A DNA stretch of 43,362 bases from DATKLL01 sp035542475 (lineage in GTDB: Bacteria; Desulfobacterota; Syntrophia; Syntrophales; UBA2185), in contig DATKLL010000166.1 in NCBI GenBank assembly GCA_035542475.1, positions 1 through 43,362 of the forward strand, in the 5' to 3' direction. The notes beneath the pieces were generated by a model. The model ran no database searches. It was given only the letters and a program-made list of their open reading frames with translations, and was not told the origin of the DNA. Position 1 is the stretch's first letter. Each line of letters opens with the position of its first letter. The position numbers and the translations under genes were made by a program. Shown piece after piece: positions 24,974-33,429 of the stretch.

Positions 24974-27590
24974 AATCAGGGAAAAATTTTTAGAGTACTT
25001 TGCGGAAAACGGGCACACTATTGTGGCAAGCTCTTCGCTCATACCGAAAGATGACCCGACGCTTCTTTTTACCAATTCAGGCATGGTTCAGTTTAAAAAC
25101 TGCTTCCTTGGATTAGAGGATCGCGGCTATTCGCGAGCAACGAGCTCACAGAAGTGCGTCAGGGCAGGCGGGAAGCATAATGACCTGGAAAACGTTGGTT
25201 ACACGGCTCGCCATCATACCTTTTTTGAAATGCTGGGAAATTTTTCCTTTGGTGATTACTTCAAAAAGGAATCCATCTTCTGGGGATGGGACTTCCTAAC
25301 TAAAAAGATGGGCATACCGGAGGAAAAACTCTGGATCACGATCTACAAGGAAGACGATGAGGCCTTTGAGATCTGGAATAAGACAATGGGCGTTCCCGCA
25401 GAGAGAATCGCCAGAATGGGAATGGACAGCAACTTCTGGATGATGGGTGAAACAGGCCCCTGCGGCCCCTGCTCGGAGATACTTTATGATCAGGGCCCGT
25501 CCGTGGGATGCGGCCGTCCCGAGTGCAGTGTGGATTGTGATTGCGATCGTCATCTGGAGATCTGGAACCATGTTTTTACACAATTCGATCGGGACAAAGA
25601 GGGAAACTTTCAACCCCTTCCTAAACCGAACATCGATACGGGAATGGGGCTGGAGCGCCTGGCAGCGGTGGTCCAGGGGGTGCAGAGTAATTATGACACA
25701 GATTTTTTCACACCCATAATCAAAGCTATAGAAAAGATCTGCGGGAAAAAATACAAAGACAATGAGGAAAATGACATTTCCATCCGGGTCATCGCCGATC
25801 ACAGCCGGGCCGTGACATTTCTGATCGGAGACGGCATCTTACCCAGCAACGAAGGCAGGGGCTATGTACTGCGAAGGATCCTGCGGAGGGCCGCCCGTCA
25901 CGGCAAACTCTTAGGCCTGGATAAACCTTTCTTGCATGAAATAGTTTCCGTGATTGTCAAGGAGATGAGAGATGTCTATGCGGATTTAATCGACAAAGAG
26001 GTATACATCAAGAAAGTCATCTTCAATGAAGAGCAGCGCTTTATAGAAACCCTTGACGCGGGTTTGAAGATACTGAGCGACGAAGTAACGGCGCTCAAGA
26101 AAGCAAAGTTTTTTATGGTTCCCGGTGAAGTTGTCTTCAAACTTTACGACACCTTCGGGTTCCCCGTGGACCTGACAGCGGATATTGTGAAGAGAGACCG
26201 CCTTACCCTTGATGTGGAAGGATTTGAAAAGGCCATGGAAGTTCAACGGGAAAAGGCGAGGGAATCCTGGAAGGGAAGTGGTGAGAAGGCCGTTTCCTCC
26301 GTCTACCAGAAGCTGACTCTTGCCGGGACGAAAACCACATTCGTCGGGTATGAGGGCGTTACTGAGGCGCGTTCGCGCATCTCAGCCATTTTAAAAAATG
26401 ATGAACTGGCGGGCTCTTTAGAAGAAGGGGAAAAGGGAGAAGTATTTGCCGACTTTACACCTTTCTATGGTGAGGCGGGCGGACAGGTAGGCGATACAGG
26501 GCTCATAGAGGGAGACGGATTCATCTTTGAGGTCTGGGAAACCCAGCGCCCCGTCGAGGAAGTGATTACCCATATCGGGAAGATGAAGAAGGGGAAGATG
26601 AAGGTCGGTAGCGATGCCGTCATGAAAGTTGATGTTGGGGCAAGACGGGCAACAGAGGCGCATCATTCGGGAACGCATGTTCTTAATGCAGCGCTGAGGA
26701 ACGTCCTGGGTGGTCATGTGAAGCAGTCCGGTTCTCTGGTAAACCCGGAGAGGCTCCGTTTTGACTATACACATTTTTCAAAGATAGAGGAGGATGAGCT
26801 TAAAAGAATCGAACTGCTTGCCAACGATATGATCAGAGAGAATATTCCCGTGCAAACTGAAATTCTTCCCCGTGAAGAGGCAGTGAAGACAGGGGCCCAG
26901 GCTGTTTTCGATGAAAAATACGGGGAAGAAGTGAGAGTCGTAAAAATGGGTGATATCAGCATGGAGCTGTGCGGCGGTACCCATGTCTTAAGAACGGGAG
27001 ACATAGGATTGCTGAAGATCATTCATGAATCGGCCATAGCGGCAGGCGTGCGGCGCATCGAGGCCGTAACGGGCAGGGAGGCACTGAAGTATGTACGCAA
27101 TGTTGAGGGGGAATTGAAGAAAACAGCATCTCTCTTGAAAGCTAATCCCCTTGAGCTTTCGGAAAGGGTTGAGAAAATCATCAAACACCAGAAGGATCTG
27201 GAAAAAGAAATCGACGCGCTTAAGGGTAAGCTTGCCTCCAAAGACACAAGCGCTCTGATGCATAAAGTGAAGGAGTTAAAGGGGGTAAGCGTCCTGTCTG
27301 CAATGGTGGATGTGGCTGACGCAAAGACCATGCGCGATCTGGGTGATAAACTGAAGGACAAGATCAAATCGGGAATTGTTCTGTTGGGCAGTAAGACGCA
27401 AGATAAGGCCATGCTCCTTTGCATGGTGACAAAAGACTTGACCGATCGCTACCATGCGGGGAACATCATAAAAGAGATTGCTCCGCTCATCGGTGGAAGC
27501 GGCGGAGGCCGTCCCGATATGGCCCAGGCCGGGGGACCGAAACCGGAGAAACTAAAGCAGGCCCTTGATAAACTGAAAAAAATGATCTGA
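24960..27590 (+). CDS. alaS: Alanyl-tRNA synthetase
   Basis: A class II synthetase of 876 residues, full length for the family. The catalytic core occupies about 1-450: motif 2-type sequences near TSSQKCVRAGGKHNDLENVG, cut here to CVRAGGKHND, and later GMGLERLA near 226. The editing domain (about 550-720) carries the zinc ligands HHSGTH at about 563 and CGGTHVLRTGD at about 664, so mischarged Ser-tRNA editing should be intact. A C-terminal coiled coil (about 725-770) and the GGSGGGRPDMAQAGG glycine-rich segment end the protein. AAAGGAGG stands before the ATG, which overlaps the end of recX. Confidence 0.97.
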   Translation: MTGAEIREKFLEYFAENGHTIVASSSLIPKDDPTLLFTNSGMVQFKNCFLGLEDRGYSRATSSQKCVRAGGKHNDLENVGYTARHHTFFEMLGNFSFGDYFKKESIFWGWDFLTKKMGIPEEKLWITIYKEDDEAFEIWNKTMGVPAERIARMGMDSNFWMMGETGPCGPCSEILYDQGPSVGCGRPECSVDCDCDRHLEIWNHVFTQFDRDKEGNFQPLPKPNIDTGMGLERLAAVVQGVQSNYDTDFFTPIIKAIEKICGKKYKDNEENDISIRVIADHSRAVTFLIGDGILPSNEGRGYVLRRILRRAARHGKLLGLDKPFLHEIVSVIVKEMRDVYADLIDKEVYIKKVIFNEEQRFIETLDAGLKILSDEVTALKKAKFFMVPGEVVFKLYDTFGFPVDLTADIVKRDRLTLDVEGFEKAMEVQREKARESWKGSGEKAVSSVYQKLTLAGTKTTFVGYEGVTEARSRISAILKNDELAGSLEEGEKGEVFADFTPFYGEAGGQVGDTGLIEGDGFIFEVWETQRPVEEVITHIGKMKKGKMKVGSDAVMKVDVGARRATEAHHSGTHVLNAALRNVLGGHVKQSGSLVNPERLRFDYTHFSKIEEDELKRIELLANDMIRENIPVQTEILPREEAVKTGAQAVFDEKYGEEVRVVKMGDISMELCGGTHVLRTGDIGLLKIIHESAIAAGVRRIEAVTGREALKYVRNVEGELKKTASLLKANPLELSERVEKIIKHQKDLEKEIDALKGKLASKDTSALMHKVKELKGVSVLSAMVDVADAKTMRDLGDKLKDKIKSGIVLLGSKTQDKAMLLCMVTKDLTDRYHAGNIIKEIAPLIGGSGGGRPDMAQAGGPKPEKLKQALDKLKKMI

Positions 27591-27593
27591 GCA

Positions 27594-27619
27594 GAAAGGG
27601 GGACAACAGTCCCCTTTTT
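27594..27619. terminator. Bidirectional terminator between convergent genes
   Basis: AAAGGGGGAC pairs with GTCCCCTTTT across an AACA tetraloop, one pair being G-U, with A-runs and T-runs on both sides. It can stop transcription from alaS and from the convergent lipoprotein gene. Confidence 0.85.
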
Positions 27620-27624
27620 CTCTT

Positions 27625-28128
27625 TTATCTGATATGAATACGGCGACTATCTTCGTGTTTCAAATATGTGTCGACATCCGGCGTAATGATTACAACTGTG
27701 TGGTCGTCTTTCATCTTTAGGGATGTTTTCGCTTCGAGGATGGAATACCAGACTCCAATCTGTTTGCCTTTGTCATCGAGCATTACAAATCCATGGAGAA
27801 CTAGTCCGAAGCCTAATGCAGTCACCTTGTCATGCATATATTGGACAAGCTCCCGGAGCTTTTTTGGTGTCATCTCAACAGGCTTCCATAGATCAGGCTC
27901 AAGTGCGTAAGCTTTATCCAGTCCTATAATCGCATTGGGATAGACTTCTGAGCCGCTGATAAAATAATTGTACTTCGGGTTTACCTGATATTTTTCAAAA
28001 GCATTTGTCACTGCTACACTTGGATCTATCCTTCCATAATTCTTAAAAAGTGAACCCGTGCACGCCGCCGATGGCAGCAGTATTAAAACACTTATGATAC
28101 AAAAAGCGGTTACAAATTTTTTTTTCAT
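27625..28128 (-). CDS. Predicted lipoprotein of unknown function
   Basis: I do not recognise the family. Of 167 residues, the first 23 form a lipoprotein signal: a basic start, a hydrophobic core and the lipobox PSAAC. The mature part begins TGSLFKNYG and contains a segment NPKYNYFISGSEVYPNAI that reads like a conserved unit, then MTPKKLRELVQYMHDKV (helix) and VVIITPDVDTYL (strand). The NYFISGSE pattern is reminiscent of small periplasmic lipoproteins found as orphan genes in gammaproteobacteria, but I cannot name it. AAAGGAGGAGA precedes the ATG. It follows the UPF0182 gene by 29 bases on the minus strand. Confidence 0.78.
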   Translation of the reverse strand: MKKKFVTAFCIISVLILLPSAACTGSLFKNYGRIDPSVAVTNAFEKYQVNPKYNYFISGSEVYPNAIIGLDKAYALEPDLWKPVEMTPKKLRELVQYMHDKVTALGFGLVLHGFVMLDDKGKQIGVWYSILEAKTSLKMKDDHTVVIITPDVDTYLKHEDSRRIHIR

Positions 28129-28157
28129 CGTCTCTCCTCCTTTGCGAAATATATTTT

Positions 28158-30887
28158 TTATTTCTTTTTTTCTATCTTTTTGAGAATTTCATCCATCTTC
28201 CCGAGTTCTTCTCCATAACTGCCCCAGTTGCCTACCTTCAGGAATTCCTGTGCCCTTCTGTAATGAGAAAGGGCCTCTAATGCCAATTCCCTGTCAGTCT
28301 TTTCTCTCACAGGACCTGCCGCCCTATCAACCGCCGTATATTCTTTTTCCCTCATCAACTTTCCGCCGAAGATGTGCTGAAGGGAAGTTTCCAGATTTTC
28401 CTCCATGGCAATAGAGTTCCCGTAGGCGACTATAACTCTTTTCAATTCCGGGAGCTGCCCCTTTTCAGCAGCCAGGTAGAGAGATTCGAAATAGATTATA
28501 GATTTTTCAACAGGGATTGCCAGGAGTCTCCCCCGGATGACCTGAGAGCCTCTCTGGTTCCAAAGTGAAAGCTGTTTGGAGATTTCCGTATCCTGGTCTA
28601 TGCGGGCTTCTATCTGGCTAGGTCCGTAAACCAGTTTCTGCTTGGGAAATTTGTAAACTGTCATCTTCCCGTAATTCGGCGCATCGCAGCGCACCGCCAT
28701 CCAGGCAGACATGTTGTCCTTTCTGCTGGGAGTGTATGGCAGCAGGAGTATGAATTCTTCCTTCCTGTCCCCAGGGAGTCTCATGATGGTGTAATACGGC
28801 TCCATTTCCCGTTCACCGCCCGTCACATGTTTCCCCGGAATCGCCCACAGGTCTTCTTTGTTGTAAAATACCTGGGGATCCTGCATGTGATACGCGGCAT
28901 ACATATGTGCCTGGATTGCCAGCATACTTGTCGGATAACGAATGTGGCTTTTCAGATCCACCGGCATCTCATCCATTGACTTGAAAACTCCTGGGAATAT
29001 CCACGCGTAGGTCTGTATTATAGGATCCTTCGCATCACTTATATAGAGTTTTACCGAACCATCGTAGGCGTCAACAGTCGCCTTGAGGGAATTGCGAATG
29101 TAATTGCCCATGTTTGCCGTCGGTTCCGAATAGGGAAAACGATTCGTTACGGTATAACCGTCCAGTATCCAGACCAAGCGTCCTGCCGGGGTTATTACCA
29201 TATACGGATCTCCATCTAATTCAATAAACGGGATGATATGAGAGACCCGGTCTGTAACCTTCCTATAATACATGACACGGCTGTCGGCGGCAATGTCGTC
29301 GGAAAGAAGGATGGTAAAGGAGCCAAAACGAGCTGCGAATAGCAGTTTTTTCCAGAATGAGAGGGGAACGCCTCCATTACCCTCGTAGGTGGTGTAGACA
29401 TTCTTGTCGCCAACAGGATAGTCGAACTCCTGGCGTTTCGTCCGGACAAAGACATAGTCATTGGAGGTTTCACCGTAATATATCTCGGGACGATTAATTT
29501 TGATGGCTGTTGTAGAAACAGGCGGAATATCCTTGATGAAGAATTCAGGAAGCCCTTCACTCGATATACGATTCACCGGACCGAGAACAACACCATACCC
29601 GTGAGTGTATGTGAGGTGTTCATTAACCCATGTCTTTGAAGGCAGCGCCTGGTAGGAAAGCTCTCGCGGGGAAAGCATCACCTGGCGATACTCGCCATTC
29701 ACCATATAGCGGTCATTATCCACACTGACAAATTTATAGTACGTGCGCATTTCCTGAAGCTGGCTGAAAGTCTGGAGAAGCGGGGAGTGATCCCACAGAC
29801 GGATATTCTTGATAGTAAGGTCATTTTTTCTCAGGTCGTCACGGGTCAGGTTTTCCTCTACGGGAAATTCCCAATCTTCAATATCCTGCAGTTGATACGC
29901 CATGCGTGTATACATTATGTTCTTTTCAATATAGGGCGTCTCAAGAACAATCTCATTGGGAACTACTTTAAATTTCTGAATGATCGTGGGATAGACGCCG
30001 CGGCCGACAATAACAAATAACAAAAATAAAGATATGGCCAGTGCAGGAATTCGCCAGTCCGGTCGAAACGCGTAATAAATAACAGACAGACCGCACAAGA
30101 TGCAAACGACTGTCATGGCCTTGAGTACCCACAACTGCGTGGTAACATCGGTATAACCGGGACCGAAGACCACCCCCCGTTTCGTAAAGAGGATCTCGTT
30201 TAACTCCAGCCAGACTCCGAACGTACCCCAGAAAAATAATGCAGCAACCAGTACAGAGAGGTGTATCCGTGCTTGCGGCGCAATTCTCCAGATCTTTGGA
30301 GGTATAAAATAGAAGGAGCGACGGGCAAGGTACACCAGTCCGGTGGCAATGATTGTTATAATGATGGTAAACATCAGCCAACCGTACAAGTGTGTTAAAA
30401 AGGGCAGCTTGAATACATAAAAACCTATATCTTTATTGAAGAGAGGGTCGGAGATGCCGAAAGAAGTAGCATTTATAAACAGAAGGAAGTTTTGCCATTG
30501 GCCGGTTCCGTGTGAAGCCGCAAAAAATGCAAAGACAATACTTACGATCAGAACCAGTATCTGTAGTCTTTTGCTTTCTATCTCCCATGGCGCCTGGACG
30601 GTATTGTCCCTATCGACGACGAATATTCGGGAAGAAAGCCGCACAGCCAAAAAAAGATTCAGGTACAAAATGATGAAAAAGCCGATTCCAAAAAGCGCAG
30701 CCGTTTTTATTTTTGTTAAAAGGGTTGTGTAGAAAATGTTCTGATAACCGACTTCCTGAAACCAGAACCAGTCTGTGATCAGCACAACAAACTGAAGAGA
30801 AACAGCAAGTATACCTATAATGACAATGAAAAGAATCAATCCTTTGATGTTTTGCAACCTGGGCGGGGTTATTTTAAAGTCGGCCAT
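28158..30887 (-). CDS. UPF0182 family multi-pass membrane protein
   Basis: A 909-residue protein of the UPF0182 (COG1615) family. The N-terminal 300 residues hold about seven membrane helices, for example LILFIVIIGILAVSLQFVVL and LSVLVAALFFWGTFGVWL (both written in part). The remaining 600 residues should be outside the membrane and contain family blocks such as THGYGVVLGPVNRIS and EPYYTIMRLPGD. The ATG at 30887 is chosen because AAGGAGG lies just before it; the frame runs on to 30956 but without an SD. The family has no established function. The lipoprotein gene follows at 29 bases and is probably in the same transcript. Confidence 0.9.
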   Translation of the reverse strand: MADFKITPPRLQNIKGLILFIVIIGILAVSLQFVVLITDWFWFQEVGYQNIFYTTLLTKIKTAALFGIGFFIILYLNLFLAVRLSSRIFVVDRDNTVQAPWEIESKRLQILVLIVSIVFAFFAASHGTGQWQNFLLFINATSFGISDPLFNKDIGFYVFKLPFLTHLYGWLMFTIIITIIATGLVYLARRSFYFIPPKIWRIAPQARIHLSVLVAALFFWGTFGVWLELNEILFTKRGVVFGPGYTDVTTQLWVLKAMTVVCILCGLSVIYYAFRPDWRIPALAISLFLLFVIVGRGVYPTIIQKFKVVPNEIVLETPYIEKNIMYTRMAYQLQDIEDWEFPVEENLTRDDLRKNDLTIKNIRLWDHSPLLQTFSQLQEMRTYYKFVSVDNDRYMVNGEYRQVMLSPRELSYQALPSKTWVNEHLTYTHGYGVVLGPVNRISSEGLPEFFIKDIPPVSTTAIKINRPEIYYGETSNDYVFVRTKRQEFDYPVGDKNVYTTYEGNGGVPLSFWKKLLFAARFGSFTILLSDDIAADSRVMYYRKVTDRVSHIIPFIELDGDPYMVITPAGRLVWILDGYTVTNRFPYSEPTANMGNYIRNSLKATVDAYDGSVKLYISDAKDPIIQTYAWIFPGVFKSMDEMPVDLKSHIRYPTSMLAIQAHMYAAYHMQDPQVFYNKEDLWAIPGKHVTGGEREMEPYYTIMRLPGDRKEEFILLLPYTPSRKDNMSAWMAVRCDAPNYGKMTVYKFPKQKLVYGPSQIEARIDQDTEISKQLSLWNQRGSQVIRGRLLAIPVEKSIIYFESLYLAAEKGQLPELKRVIVAYGNSIAMEENLETSLQHIFGGKLMREKEYTAVDRAAGPVREKTDRELALEALSHYRRAQEFLKVGNWGSYGEELGKMDEILKKIEKKK

Positions 30888-30964
30888 ATTTTTCCTCCTT
30901 TTTTTATCGTATAGGTGAATGGGCATTAATGTCAAGATACAAACACAGTTAAACAAAAAAGTCC

Positions 30965-30993
30965 TTGATATTTTGTATAGTTAAGGATACTTT
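30965..30993 (+). promoter_or_regulatory. Possible promoter of the PAS-LuxR gene
   Basis: TTGATA at 30965-30970 and TACTTT at 30988-30993 are separated by 17 bases and stand about 67 bases before the ATG. Both boxes deviate from consensus, so this is tentative. Confidence 0.35.
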
Positions 30994-31060
30994 AATTAAG
31001 TAAAAGTCGTGAATACCATTTATTACCCATTCTGACCGCAGTTGGCGTTGGAGAGATGCT

Positions 31061-32794
31061 ATGGTAGAACAAAACGAAGACGTACACGATCAGGGTCAAA
31101 TTGATATCAGGGACGTTTTGTCATCTATCTTGGATTCGATTCCCCATGCGGTTGTCGGTTTGAGGAATCGCCGGATCATTTTTGCGAACCATGCGGTGGA
31201 ATCTGTCTTTGGCTGGAAGATTTACGAGATAATAGGGAAAAGCACGCGAATTTTGTACCGAAGCGATGAGGAATATGAAGAAATCGCAGGATATGCCTAT
31301 CCGGTTCTTGAGAGGGAGCGAATATACAGTATAGAATATCCCTGTAGGCATAAGGATGGCCGTGACATTTTTTGCCTGATAAGTGCATCAAGAATAGGGG
31401 AAAGCCTGAGGGACAGAATGATTGTAGTTACGTATTCCGATATTACTGATCGGAAGAAGGCCGAAGAATCATTGAGGGAATATGATGCACAACTTGAAAA
31501 GCTGGTCGATGAACGCACAGCAGAGCTTTCTAAAGCAACATCACTTCTTCAGCAGGAAGTTATTGAAAGAAAGCACACTGAAGGGCAGTTGAAAGAGGCC
31601 CATGCGCGACTCCTCGCAGTTTTAGACGGTCTGAATGCCGCTGTATATGTCATTGATTTAAACACATACGAGGTTCTTTACATCAATAAATATATGAAAG
31701 ATTTTTACAGTGATGTTACAGGAAGGATATGCTGGCAGAGTATTCAAGGTCGATCAGAGCCTTGCGACGACTGTTTAAATGAACAACTATTGACGCCTGA
31801 TGGAAAATTTACCAATGTTTGTATTTCGGAACGGTATAACGCTGCATTGGGAATATGGTTTCTAAATCAGGTCCGAGTTATTGAATGGATAGACGGACGC
31901 ATGGTTCGACTGGCAATAGCAACAAATATCACCAAACGCAAACTGGCGGAAAAAGCTGTCAATGAAATTCAATTACAGCAGAAGGCTATACTTGATAACA
32001 TCCCTGATATGGCTTGGCTAAAGGACAAGGAGAGCAGGTTTATAGCAGTGAATGAAGCCTTTGCTAAGGCTTGCGGTCTGAAGCCGGAGAATGTAGTCGG
32101 CTTGACAGATTTGGATATCTGGCCTGTTGAATTAGCTGAAAGGTACAGGGAAGATGACAAAAAAGTCATGGAGTGCGGCAGACGGAAACGTGTCGAGGAG
32201 CCGTTGGTAAACAAAGACGGTAGAGAGAGCTGGATAGAAACGATTAAGACGCCGATTTACAGTGATGGCGGTATAATTATAGGGACTGCGGGAATTGCCC
32301 GTGATATAACGAGACGTAAACAAGCAGAAGACGAATTGAAGAATAGAGAGCGTGAACTGAAGGCCAAGTCCAGGAACCTAGAAGAAGTCAATATCGCCCT
32401 GAAAGTCTTGCTTAAACGGAGGGAGGAAGACAAGGCAGAACTTGAAGAAAAAGTTTTAGCAAACATAAGGGTGCTTGTTGCTCCTTATATTAAAAAATTG
32501 AGAAGAACGCGAATAAATATTGATCAGAAGGCATATATAGATATTATTGAAACGCATCTTGACGACATTATATCTCCTTTTCAGCGCAACTTGACATCCA
32601 AATATCCGCATCTTACTCCTCGGGAAATTCAAATTACAAATCTTATAAAGGAAGGAAAAACTACTAAAGAAATAGCGGATATATTGAATTCATCATCAGG
32701 AGCCATTGACTTTCATAGAAATAATATTAGAAAAAAACTTGGACTTAAAAATAAAAATGCCAATTTGCGATCTTATTTACTTTCCTTGTCTTAA
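31061..32794 (+). CDS. PAS domain sensor - LuxR-type transcription regulator
   Basis: A 577-residue cytoplasmic regulator with three PAS domains and a C-terminal LuxR helix-turn-helix, but no kinase domain, so sensing and DNA binding are in one chain. PAS1 is about 20-130 (SIPHAVVGLRNRRIIFANHA, shortened here to RRIIFANHA), a coiled coil is at 140-195, PAS2 at about 195-295, PAS3 at about 305-425, then a basic coiled coil and the helix-turn-helix at about 515-577 (LTPREIQITNLIKEGKTTKEIA). PAS2 carries a cysteine cluster ICWQSIQGRSEPCDDC, a pattern often seen in PAS proteins of anaerobes and possibly redox-active. It is upstream of the CoA-transferases on the same strand and is a candidate regulator for them. 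Confidence 0.88.
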   Translation: MVEQNEDVHDQGQIDIRDVLSSILDSIPHAVVGLRNRRIIFANHAVESVFGWKIYEIIGKSTRILYRSDEEYEEIAGYAYPVLERERIYSIEYPCRHKDGRDIFCLISASRIGESLRDRMIVVTYSDITDRKKAEESLREYDAQLEKLVDERTAELSKATSLLQQEVIERKHTEGQLKEAHARLLAVLDGLNAAVYVIDLNTYEVLYINKYMKDFYSDVTGRICWQSIQGRSEPCDDCLNEQLLTPDGKFTNVCISERYNAALGIWFLNQVRVIEWIDGRMVRLAIATNITKRKLAEKAVNEIQLQQKAILDNIPDMAWLKDKESRFIAVNEAFAKACGLKPENVVGLTDLDIWPVELAERYREDDKKVMECGRRKRVEEPLVNKDGRESWIETIKTPIYSDGGIIIGTAGIARDITRRKQAEDELKNRERELKAKSRNLEEVNIALKVLLKRREEDKAELEEKVLANIRVLVAPYIKKLRRTRINIDQKAYIDIIETHLDDIISPFQRNLTSKYPHLTPREIQITNLIKEGKTTKEIADILNSSSGAIDFHRNNIRKKLGLKNKNANLRSYLLSLS

Positions 32795-33429
32795 TATAAG
32801 TATTAACCTTATATTAACCTTATAATCTCTTGGTATTGCATTCTTAAATTATTTATTTTATCAAATTCACGATTTGCATATCAAAAGTTCCCAATTTTCT
32901 GTTTTGCTGAACCTCAATTCAAATTTCCTAAGGCCTCAGAGTATTTAAAGAAACAACTCGTCAATTTAAAGCGGTATTAGAATCACAAATAGTTACTTAA
33001 TAAAAGTGGTCATTCTATTGGGAACGTCCCGTGAAATCCAGGCGCCATAGAGGGGTGCTATCTATATAACTTGTAACCTTATCAGACCAACTCTAAATGT
33101 ATAATGGATATTCAGGCAAGCCATTTACTAAAAGAAGGTAAAAACCGGTCGGGTCAGTGCCTCTGAGGTTTGTGAATGTGCCAGCAAATTATTCATTATA
33201 ATTTATTGTAACCTGAGAAGAAAAGGGGGGATAGCATCCCTTGCGTGGTGTTTTACAATTATCTGGATCTTACCGTTTAGGTTCTGGAAGAAAATCTCTC
33301 CTGGATTGCCCAGTTTTTACAGGAAGTAGATTTATTATCGAAAGGAGGTGAAGGTTTTACAAGAGGTCAGCAATTATAATAAAATCCGATTTGCATTGAC
33401 AGAATTGATATTAAAGAAGGAGGTAAAAT
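32795..33429 (+). other. Long leader between the PAS-LuxR and CoA-transferase genes
   Basis: These 635 bases hold no supportable gene. At the start (32801-32822) is a tandem pair of TATTAACCTTA. The middle is AT-rich and without clear structure. The last 100 bases contain an SD-like AAAGGAGGTG at 33341-33350 followed by a 31-codon open frame from GTG 33348 that runs into the first CoA-transferase start; it lacks proper SD spacing. The actual SD of the transferase is AAGGAGG at 33417-33423. Promoter and operator for the transferase operon are presumably in this stretch. Confidence 0.5.
32801..32822. repeat. Tandem 11-base direct repeat
   Basis: TATTAACCTTA occurs twice without a gap, just seven bases after the PAS-LuxR stop codon. 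The 11-base period is close to one helical turn, so two protein subunits could bind on one face; equally it may be a chance slippage product. Confidence 0.55.
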
